Shown here one piece after another: positions 1-5,208 of a DNA stretch of 5,850 nt. The position numbers and the translations under genes were made by a program. The stretch is from NCBI GenBank assembly GCA_020028595.1, contig JAIBHQ010000124.1, positions 1-5,850 of the forward strand. Direction: 5' to 3'. The notes beneath the pieces are model-generated. The model made no database searches. It saw nothing but the letters and a program-made list of their open reading frames with translations, and had not been told where the DNA came from. Position 1 is the first letter of the stretch. Each line of letters starts with the position of its first letter. Source of the DNA: Nitrospirota bacterium. Lineage in GTDB: Bacteria; Nitrospirota; Nitrospiria; Nitrospirales; Nitrospiraceae.

Positions 1-2
1 TC

Positions 3-53
3 CAGGAATATTCCCAGCCGCGCGTTCTGACGTTCCGGACGAAAGCGCTTTAA
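3..53 (+). CDS. Possible 3' end of an upstream gene (partial)
   Basis: An open frame enters from the left edge (codons from position 3), reads 16 residues ending LTFRTKAL, and stops at TAA 51-53, just before the repeat element at 56. That would put the repeat between two genes transcribed in the same direction. The fragment is too short to identify. Another frame is also open from the edge but runs into the repeat. I cannot exclude that this is non-coding. Confidence 0.25.
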   Translation, partial: QEYSQPRVLTFRTKAL

Positions 54-55
54 TA

Positions 56-175
56 GGATGTTGAAAAAGGCCTCCAGCTGCGTTCTCGCATCGCTCAAAG
101 GCTCAACGTACGGACAAAAGTACGCTTCGCCTTTTCGCTCGCTGCGGCCTTGCTGGCCGGCCTTTTTGAACATCC
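56..175. repeat. 120-bp imperfect palindromic intergenic repeat (REP/MITE-like hairpin)
   Basis: The ends are 17-bp inverted repeats, GGATGTTGAAAAAGGCC (56-72) and GGCCTTTTTGAACATCC (159-175), with one mismatch. Inside them the two halves keep partial complementarity down to an apical stem, CGTAC (107-111) with GTACG (120-124), closing an 8-nt loop (112-119). Transcribed, it would fold into one long rod-like hairpin. It contains no credible gene. From memory, very similar elements occur in many copies between genes in Nitrospira, but only one copy is in this window and copy number was not checked. It lies immediately upstream of the cytochrome gene, so it could act as a transcription attenuator, an mRNA-stability element, or an inert mobile remnant. 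Confidence 0.8.
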
Positions 176-194
176 TGCAGGGGAAGTTTTTCTC

Positions 195-200
195 AAGGGA
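195..200 (+). promoter_or_regulatory. Ribosome binding site supporting the GTG 207 start
   Basis: AAGGGA lies 6 nt before GTG 207 and about 15 nt before ATG 216. The spacing favours GTG 207 for the cytochrome and argues against the TTG at 150 inside the repeat. Confidence 0.5.
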
Positions 201-206
201 AGACCT

Positions 207-1460
207 GTGAGTGCTATGACGTCGTGGAGATCATTGCGGTGGAGCCTGACAGCGGCCATCGGCGTCATTGCGGCCATGATGCTGTTCGGAGGCGGGCCGA
301 TCGGGTTGGCGCAGGACGCCAAGTCCAAGGGGCCGATGGAGAAGGTGTTCCCTTCGTCCGCCAAGTGCAAGCGCTGCCATGAGCGGGCGTTCGAAGAGTG
401 GGAAACGTCGCCGCTGTCCCGGTCCATCCATTCTCCCGTGTTTCGCGCGACGCTGGATCAGTATCTTGCCTCCGCCGTGGCCAAGGATAAGGTCCTGTGT
501 CTGCGATGCCATGCGCCGCATGTGAATGAATATCCGGAGCAGGCCGCAACCTTCCTCGGAGAGGCGAAATCGGGCGATCCCAAGATCGACGGGGTCGGGT
601 GCGCCCAGTGCCATCTCATCAAGCAGGTGGACCGGACGAATCTTCAGCCGAGTCCCAAGTATGAAACGGGCGGCAAAACGCTTTTCGGCCCGTACAAGGA
701 TTTCGTGCAGAATCTGGCGCATCAATCCGTCGAATTGGCGTTGTTCCGTAAGTCCGATCTGTGTTTGAACTGTCATTTGGCAGTGCCGGCGGCGGCCGCT
801 CTCGGCAAAAGCAACGATTTGCTCGGCGGGTGGGAGACGAGCCAGGCGGTCAAGTCGGGGAAGGAATGCCAGACCTGCCATATGCCCGAGCAGGTCGGCG
901 AGTCGGCCAACGGCGAGAACAAGCGCAAGGTGGCCAACCACTCGTTCCCCGGTCGGATCGGCAAACTGCGCCAGGAAGCGGCCAAGCTGGAAATCGCCAC
1001 CGCCGTCAAGAGCGATCAGACGACCGTCAAGATCACCGTCCAGAGCCTGGTTCCGCACAATCTGCCCGCGACCCATCCCGGTTGGGCGAAGGTGGTGCTG
1101 GAACTCGCGATCAAGGGGAAAAATCTGAAGACGGTGTTTGCCGAGCATCGTGTTTACGGCCGGACCTATGCCACTGCGAAGAGCCAGAAAACAGTTTTCG
1201 ACTTCGAGGCGGTGAAGGTGCTGGACGACACGGTGCTGAAGCCTGAGGAAACGAGAGTCGAAATTTTTACATTCCCGACGCCCCAAGACACCAAAACGTT
1301 CGACGTCGAGGCATCGCTCGTGTATGCGCCGGTGTCCGGCCCTCCGGCGTTTCTCCAGCGCATCGAGGCCGAGTCCTCAGCGGGCGCGCAGGATCCTGCC
1401 TTCCAGCCGATTCCCATTACCAAGCAGACGGTGAATGTCCCGGTGACACCGGGCGGGTGA
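207..1460 (+). CDS. Periplasmic multihaem (five CXXCH) cytochrome c, cytochrome c554-like family
   Basis: The product is a secreted electron-transfer protein of 417 aa. Numbering from the GTG at 207, residues 4-34 look like a Sec signal peptide: basic start, hydrophobic core AAIGVIAAMMLF, probable cleavage near GLA-QDA. Five haem-attachment motifs follow: CKRCH (54-58), CLRCH (98-102), CAQCH (132-136), CLNCH (186-190) and CQTCH (221-225). Other histidines, including HAPH, AHQS, NHSF and HNLPATHPGW, could be distal ligands. From about residue 250 the chain has no CXXCH and looks beta-rich. The spacing and the GVGCAQCH and NHSFPG signatures resemble the cytochrome c554/multihaem family; the electron partner cannot be told. 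The GTG at 207 has AAGGGA 6 nt upstream; ATG 216 is an alternative. An in-frame TTG at 150 lies inside the palindromic repeat and is unlikely. Neighbours suggest no dedicated operon downstream. Confidence 0.88.
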   Translation: MSAMTSWRSLRWSLTAAIGVIAAMMLFGGGPIGLAQDAKSKGPMEKVFPSSAKCKRCHERAFEEWETSPLSRSIHSPVFRATLDQYLASAVAKDKVLCLRCHAPHVNEYPEQAATFLGEAKSGDPKIDGVGCAQCHLIKQVDRTNLQPSPKYETGGKTLFGPYKDFVQNLAHQSVELALFRKSDLCLNCHLAVPAAAALGKSNDLLGGWETSQAVKSGKECQTCHMPEQVGESANGENKRKVANHSFPGRIGKLRQEAAKLEIATAVKSDQTTVKITVQSLVPHNLPATHPGWAKVVLELAIKGKNLKTVFAEHRVYGRTYATAKSQKTVFDFEAVKVLDDTVLKPEETRVEIFTFPTPQDTKTFDVEASLVYAPVSGPPAFLQRIEAESSAGAQDPAFQPIPITKQTVNVPVTPGG

Positions 1461-1470
1461 GAGTCGACCG

Positions 1471-1725
1471 CTATTCTGAGACGACCGTCGAGCCGGGCGA
1501 TTTCATTTTGAAAATTTGAATCGCAGCGTACATCCCCTTGGCGGGGTGATTGAGGATCAGGCGGGAGTTTGTCACGCGGGTATCGATCAATTCGTACTGG
1601 CCGCCGCTGTAATAGACGTCGCACGCATCGATCTGGCAATTCTTGTAGACGTGATTGTCCAGCACCAGCCTGGCCTTGCTGAACGTCTGCCCGTCGACGA
1701 CGATATAGTTCGGCTCGAGTCCCAT
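1471..1725 (-). CDS. Small uncharacterised protein (84 aa) with NC-type beta-strand repeats
   Basis: The 84-aa frame on the minus strand starts at ATG 1725 and ends with TAG at 1471. GGAGA lies 8 nt upstream of the ATG. Third codon positions are strongly G/C, as in the neighbouring genes, while the overlapping plus-strand frame looks like a shadow. There is no signal peptide or membrane segment, so it is probably cytoplasmic. The sequence alternates short hydrophobic strands with polar turns (VDGQTF, VYKNCQIDACDVYYSGG, YELIDTRVTNSRLIL). This recalls small bacterial proteins made of F/Y-x-NC-type strand repeats, possibly one or two turns of a beta-helix-like fold. I do not recognise a named family and assign no function. 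It converges on the cytochrome gene with a 10-bp gap and diverges from top6B. Confidence 0.72.
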   Translation of the reverse strand: MGLEPNYIVVDGQTFSKARLVLDNHVYKNCQIDACDVYYSGGQYELIDTRVTNSRLILNHPAKGMYAAIQIFKMKSPGSTVVSE

Positions 1726-1745
1726 CGATGGTTTCTCCGGCGCGC

Positions 1746-1775
1746 ACTATAGCAAGTCCCGTCCCTCATCCGCAA
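1746..1775 (-). promoter_or_regulatory. Possible sigma70-type promoter for the 84-aa gene
   Basis: On the minus strand there is a -10-like TATAGT (1746-1751). A weak -35-like TTGCGG (1770-1775) sits 18 bp upstream. Transcription would start near 1739, leaving a leader of about 14 nt that just includes the ribosome binding site. The -10 is good but the -35 matches only in its first three bases. Confidence 0.35.
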
Positions 1776-1838
1776 ACGCCGGCATCCATGTATTTACTGC
1801 CGCATGGCATCTGTGTTAAGTAGCGCGCGGTCGTCTGT

Positions 1839-1853
1839 ACGGCAACGTGCCGT
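1839..1853. repeat. Short perfect inverted repeat upstream of top6B
   Basis: ACGGCA (1839-1844) and TGCCGT (1848-1853) are perfect inverted repeats around a 3-nt centre, ACG. They lie 40 bp before the top6B start in the divergent spacer. The site could be an operator or a leader hairpin, but arms this short arise often by chance in GC-rich DNA. Confidence 0.25.
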
Positions 1854-1892
1854 CGTACCACAATCGGTCCGTGCGAATTCGTGAAAGGATGA

Positions 1893-3971
1893 ATGGCCAA
1901 GTCAGCTGCAGCGCCAGTCAAACGCAAGGCTCCATCCAAGCCCGCTCCTGATCCAGTCGAGTCCCCGAAACCCGGTTCACGTGGAAACCGCCCTGCGGAG
2001 TCCGTGACCGCCATGGAAATGGGCGCGCGGCAACGGGAGATTTCCGTCTCCGAGTTCTTTACCAAAAATCGACACCTGCTGGGGTTCGACAATCCGCGCA
2101 AGGCCCTGCTGACCTGCGTGAAGGAAGGGGTCGATAACGCGCTGGATGCCTGCGAGGAAGCGGGGATTCTTCCCGATCTCGTGGTCAGGCTGGAGGTGGT
2201 GGCGAACGGAGAGGCGACGCCTGCCGTGAGCCAGGCGACGCGGTTTCGGATCACCGTCGGCGACAACGGGCCCGGCATTGTGAAGCAGCAGATTCCGAGG
2301 ATTTTCGCGAAACTGCTCTATGGGTCGAAGTTCCATCGCTTGCGGATGAGCCGCGGCCAGCAGGGGATCGGCATTTCCGCCGCCGGCATGTACGGCCAGC
2401 TCACGACCGGAAAGCCGGTGAAGATCATCTCGCGCACGGGTGCCCGGTCTGCAGCCCATTATTTCGAAGTGCAGATCGACACGAAGAAGAACGAGCCCCG
2501 CATCCTGGAGAACAAGCAACTCGACTGGGATCAGCCGAGAGGGACGCAGGTGACAATTGAAGTGGAAGGGCGCTACCAGAAAGGGCGTGCCTCGGTCGAT
2601 GAGTATCTGGAGCAGACGATCATTGCCAATCCGCACGTCCATCTTGTGTACACGACGCCAGAAGGGGAAACCAAAACCTACCCACGCACGTACAATGAAC
2701 TGCCGCCCTCGCCGCGTGAAATCAAGCCGCATCCCTACGGCATCGAGTTCGGGATGTTCCTCAAGATGCTTCACGATACCAAGAGCCATTCGCTGTCGGG
2801 TTTCCTCGCCGCCGACTTCTGCCGGGTGTCGTCCGCGCTGGCGGCGGAGATGTGCAAGACGGCCAAGCTTGCGCCGCATGCCCGCCCGCGCAACATTCAC
2901 GGGCATGCGGCGGAAACGCTCTACAAGACGATTCAAACCACCAAGATCATGGCGCCGCCGACGAACTGCCTGGCCCCGATCGGCGAGCAGGCCATTCTTT
3001 CGGGCCTCTACAAGCAGATCAAGGGCGAGTTCTACACGGCGGTGAGCCGTCCGCCGACGGTGTATCGCGGCAATCCCTTCATCATCGAGGCGGGGCTGGC
3101 CTACGGCAAACGACCGGAGGCAGCCGCGACGGAGAAAAAACCGGCCGACCGGCCGCTGGCGGAAGGGGAGGAGCACGAGGGAGACGACGAACTGACCCGC
3201 GTGATCCGCTACGCCAACCGCGTCCCGCTGCTCTATCAGCAGTCGGCCTGTGCGACGTTCAAGGCCGTGCTCGACACGACCTGGCGGAACTATGGCGTGA
3301 CGCAGTCGCGCGGAGCCCTGCCGGCCGGTCCGATGGTCATCTTCGTGCACATGGCGTCCGTGTGGGTGCCGTTCACGAGCGAATCGAAGGAAGCGATTGC
3401 GGATTACGACGAGATTCGAAAAGACATCACGCTGGCACTCCGCGAGTGCGGCCGGCGGCTGGGGCTGTTTCTCAGGCGGCGGGAGCGGGCGCAGGGCGAG
3501 TTTCGCAGGCGGAACATTTTCGAGCTATACATCGAGGAAGTGGCCGAAGCGTGCAACCATCTCAAGGGCGGGAAGTTGAACACGGAGAAGCTCAAAGCCC
3601 AGTTGCAGAAGATCGCGAACTCGCGCACCGGCGGCATGAAGACGGATGAGACCCTGGGGAAGACCGGCAGCGGTCCCGAAGGCCTGCCCCACTCGATCAT
3701 CGTCACGCCTGAGGGGATTGAAGGGGAGGTGGCGGCTGCTGTTGAGGGCGCGGGGCCTGGTTCGTCCGAGATTGCATCCGCCCCGCGGGCTGACCTGCTT
3801 TCCAAGGAGTCGCTGCCAGGGAAACAGAGCAAGCCTGGTCCGGCAGGGAAAATTCCCAAGGGCAAGGCGGCACAATTGGGGCTGTTTGCGGGCACATCAT
3901 CCGGCAGCAAGAAATCCCATGCGAAACCCGGCAAGGCAGGCAAGACCTCCGCTGCCAGGCACAAGAAGTAG
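1893..3971 (+). CDS. top6B: DNA topoisomerase VI subunit B (GHKL ATPase), with long basic tail
   Basis: This is the ATP-binding subunit of type IIB topoisomerase. ATP-driven dimerisation of B clamps the DNA and signals subunit A to pass one duplex through another. The 692-aa product has a 42-residue Ala/Pro/Lys-rich leader, then the Bergerat fold: N box EGVDNALDA (78-86), G1 DNGPG (124-128), G2 GQQGIGISAAG (155-165). A helix-two-turn-helix-like region covers about 300-370 and the transducer about 375-555. FTSESKEAI, with K499, matches the family's ATP-sensing switch lysine. Residues 406-433 form an acidic/charged insert. The core ends near 580. About 110 further residues are Gly/Pro/Lys-rich and contain QLGLF (661-665), so it is well over the roughly 530 aa of archaeal proteins. 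ATG 1893 has AAAGGA 3 nt upstream; ATG 2013 and ATG 2019 lack a well-spaced site. top6A starts 6 bp after the stop. Confidence 0.95.
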   Translation: MAKSAAAPVKRKAPSKPAPDPVESPKPGSRGNRPAESVTAMEMGARQREISVSEFFTKNRHLLGFDNPRKALLTCVKEGVDNALDACEEAGILPDLVVRLEVVANGEATPAVSQATRFRITVGDNGPGIVKQQIPRIFAKLLYGSKFHRLRMSRGQQGIGISAAGMYGQLTTGKPVKIISRTGARSAAHYFEVQIDTKKNEPRILENKQLDWDQPRGTQVTIEVEGRYQKGRASVDEYLEQTIIANPHVHLVYTTPEGETKTYPRTYNELPPSPREIKPHPYGIEFGMFLKMLHDTKSHSLSGFLAADFCRVSSALAAEMCKTAKLAPHARPRNIHGHAAETLYKTIQTTKIMAPPTNCLAPIGEQAILSGLYKQIKGEFYTAVSRPPTVYRGNPFIIEAGLAYGKRPEAAATEKKPADRPLAEGEEHEGDDELTRVIRYANRVPLLYQQSACATFKAVLDTTWRNYGVTQSRGALPAGPMVIFVHMASVWVPFTSESKEAIADYDEIRKDITLALRECGRRLGLFLRRRERAQGEFRRRNIFELYIEEVAEACNHLKGGKLNTEKLKAQLQKIANSRTGGMKTDETLGKTGSGPEGLPHSIIVTPEGIEGEVAAAVEGAGPGSSEIASAPRADLLSKESLPGKQSKPGPAGKIPKGKAAQLGLFAGTSSGSKKSHAKPGKAGKTSAARHKK

Positions 3972-3977
3972 GACACC

Positions 3978-4253
3978 ATGGCCAGGACAAAACACAAGCG
4001 TAATGGTGCGGTTGCGAAAAGACTGATCGGTTTGGCCGACGTGGTCATTGACGCCGCGGATCGGTCCAAGGATCCGACGCTCGCCCTTCTTCAACGTGGC
4101 CATGGCGAAGAAGTTCATGCAGACGATTCTCGTGGCCGACGCGCTCTCGGAGCTCCAGCGCTCGGACCTCACCACCTCGCTCAGGGAAATCTATTACCGC
4201 ACGAAGCACACGATCAAGGACTCGCACGAAAACACGTTCGACACGCAGGATGA
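3978..4253 (+). pseudogene. top6A: N-terminal piece of topoisomerase VI subunit A, out of frame with the body
   Basis: ATG 3978 follows the top6B stop by 6 bp, with AGGA (3970-3973) 4 nt upstream, so it is the natural start of top6A. Its first 35 residues (MARTKHKRNG, then AKRLIGLADVVIDAADRSKDPTL) have the basic, helical character expected for the subunit A N-terminus. Beyond about 4082 this frame turns into unrelated sequence and stops at 4253. The conserved subunit A sequence continues in the +1 frame from about 4087 (FFNVAMAKKFMQT). Only about 3978-4082 is therefore likely to be meaningful. Either the gene is damaged here, the sequence has an error, or ribosomes shift frame. Confidence 0.6.
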
Positions 4254-5001
4254 ATCGGACCCGGTCATCGAGGATCTGGAAGTGTCGCTCGCGGCGCTAC
4301 GCGAAGAACTGCACGTGCGGGCGGAGAACGGCGGCAGCGTGGTCGGGCCGCTGGTGCTGGAAGACGACGGCGACCGTGTGGACTGCGCCAGGCTGGGCAA
4401 GGGCGGCTATTCGGTGCCCTCGATCGTGGAGCCGGAGTACGTGGAAATCCGCCGCTGCACAGCCGACTTCGTGCTGCTCGTCGAAAAGGGCACGCAGTGG
4501 AACAGGCTGTCGGAGGACAAATTCTGGAAACGCTACAACTGCGTGCTGCTGACGGGCAACGGCCAGCCGCCCCGCGGGGTCCGCCGCCTGGCTCGCCGGC
4601 TCCACGAAGAATACAAGCTGCCGGTGTATGTATTGGTCGATAACGATCCCTGGGGCTACTACATCTATTCGGTGGTCAAGCAGGGTTCGATCAATCTCGC
4701 ATTCGAAAGCCAGCGCATGGCGATTCCGAAAGCGAAGTTCGTCGGCCTCTCCAGCGCGGACCCCGAACGGTACGGGCTGCCGCGCACCGTGGGGATCAAG
4801 CTCAACGACAAGGACATCACGCGTGCGAAGGAATTGCTCAACTACCAGTGGTTCCAGAAACCGGCCTGGCAGGCGGAGATCAAGCGGATGCTCGCAAGCG
4901 GGCTCAAGTACGAACTGGACGCCCTCGCCAACAAGGATTTTCAATACCTCACGAAGAAATACCTCCCCAGAAAATTGAAAGAAAAAGACTGGATCGATTA
5001 G
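4048..5001 (+). CDS. top6A: DNA topoisomerase VI subunit A, catalytic body (5' end disrupted)
   Basis: This is the DNA-cleaving subunit (Spo11-like), which makes a staggered double-strand break through a tyrosine and rejoins it. Numbered from the first possible start in this frame (TTG 4048), FFNVAMAKKFMQT (14-26) opens the conserved part. The winged-helix/CAP motif SLREIYYRTKH (44-54) carries the catalytic tyrosine, probably Y50. The Toprim metal site is E146 in LLVEKGTQ plus D198 and D200 in VDNDPWG. DTQDESDPVIEDLEV (65-79) and QWFQKPAWQ (267-275) are also typical. The length is 317 aa, against about 365-390 in the family. TTG 4048 has no clear ribosome binding site and residues 1-11 do not resemble the family; the first in-frame ATG is 4102. 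The true start is probably ATG 3978 in another frame. Catalytic residues are intact, so function turns on the 5' lesion. Confidence 0.88.
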   Translation: MTPRIGPRIRRSPFFNVAMAKKFMQTILVADALSELQRSDLTTSLREIYYRTKHTIKDSHENTFDTQDESDPVIEDLEVSLAALREELHVRAENGGSVVGPLVLEDDGDRVDCARLGKGGYSVPSIVEPEYVEIRRCTADFVLLVEKGTQWNRLSEDKFWKRYNCVLLTGNGQPPRGVRRLARRLHEEYKLPVYVLVDNDPWGYYIYSVVKQGSINLAFESQRMAIPKAKFVGLSSADPERYGLPRTVGIKLNDKDITRAKELLNYQWFQKPAWQAEIKRMLASGLKYELDALANKDFQYLTKKYLPRKLKEKDWID

Positions 5002-5028
5002 ATTCTGGTCCGCCCCCGGTATTTTGTC

Positions 5029-5057
5029 TTGATACCCCCGCATCATCTGTATAGAAT
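5029..5057 (+). promoter_or_regulatory. Sigma70-type promoter for hppA
   Basis: TTGATA (5029-5034) and TAGAAT (5052-5057) are separated by exactly 17 bp. The -10 overlaps an alternative, TATAGA (5050-5055). Transcription would begin near 5064 and give a leader of about 145 nt before the hppA GTG. It lies 28 bp after the top6A stop, suggesting hppA is transcribed independently of the topoisomerase genes. Confidence 0.55.
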
Positions 5058-5075
5058 GGCCAGACTTTTCAGTCA

Positions 5076-5089
5076 GTTAGATACCTAAC
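5076..5089 (+). other. Small hairpin near the start of the hppA leader
   Basis: GTTAG (5076-5080) and CTAAC (5085-5089) are perfect 5-bp inverted repeats around ATAC. They would form a small stem-loop about 12 nt into the predicted leader RNA. No U-run follows, so it is not a terminator. A regulatory role is possible but unsupported. Confidence 0.25.
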
Positions 5090-5127
5090 GCGAATCTGGA
5101 TTGCCCGTCGTTTCTCCTTCTCAATCA

Positions 5128-5147
5128 CCGGGTTTGGCCGGGCTTGG
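5128..5147 (+). repeat. Tandem 10-bp repeat in the hppA leader
   Basis: CCGGGTTTGG (5128-5137) is followed directly by CCGGGCTTGG (5138-5147), with one mismatch. It lies in the predicted untranslated leader, about 60 bp before hppA. It may be a paired protein site or a chance duplication. Confidence 0.35.
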
Positions 5148-5195
5148 ATGGGTTGAAGCAATGGGTGCCGTACAGCAGAAGAGTTCTTAATCACG

Positions 5196-5202
5196 GGAGG
5201 AG
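5196..5202 (+). promoter_or_regulatory. Strong ribosome binding site setting the hppA GTG start
   Basis: GGAGGAG lies 6 nt before GTG 5209, a near-perfect Shine-Dalgarno match and spacing. It supports the GTG start, with no competing ATG in frame nearby. Confidence 0.8.
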
Positions 5203-5208
5203 ATTGAA

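Noticed and set aside
42..51. AAAGCGCTTT perfect palindrome near the left edge
   Set aside because: A 10-bp palindrome without further context is expected by chance, and it overlaps the possible end of an upstream gene.
150..206. TTG 150 as the start of the cytochrome
   Set aside because: It lies inside the palindromic repeat, lacks a ribosome binding site, and adds residues before a normal signal peptide. GTG 207 or ATG 216 fits better.
231..1286. 351-aa open frame on the minus strand opposite the cytochrome
   Set aside because: It is a shadow. The plus frame has a signal peptide and five CXXCH motifs, while the minus product has shadow-like composition.
1793..1821. Promoter for top6B (TTTACT, 17 bp, TTAAGT)
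   Set aside because: The spacing is right, but both boxes match the consensus poorly (4/6 and 3/6), so it is not reported as a feature.
1977..3350. 457-aa open frame on the minus strand opposite top6B
   Set aside because: It is an antisense shadow of a GC-rich gene. The plus frame carries all the topoisomerase VI B motifs, and the minus product is Arg/His/Leu-rich with no recognisable domain.
5012..5028. Terminator after top6A (CCG-CCCC-CGG followed by a T-rich stretch)
   Set aside because: The stem is only 3 bp and the T-run is broken, so it is not a credible intrinsic terminator.
4297..5046. 249-aa open frame on the minus strand opposite top6A
   Set aside because: It is a shadow of top6A, whose catalytic motifs are clear on the plus strand.
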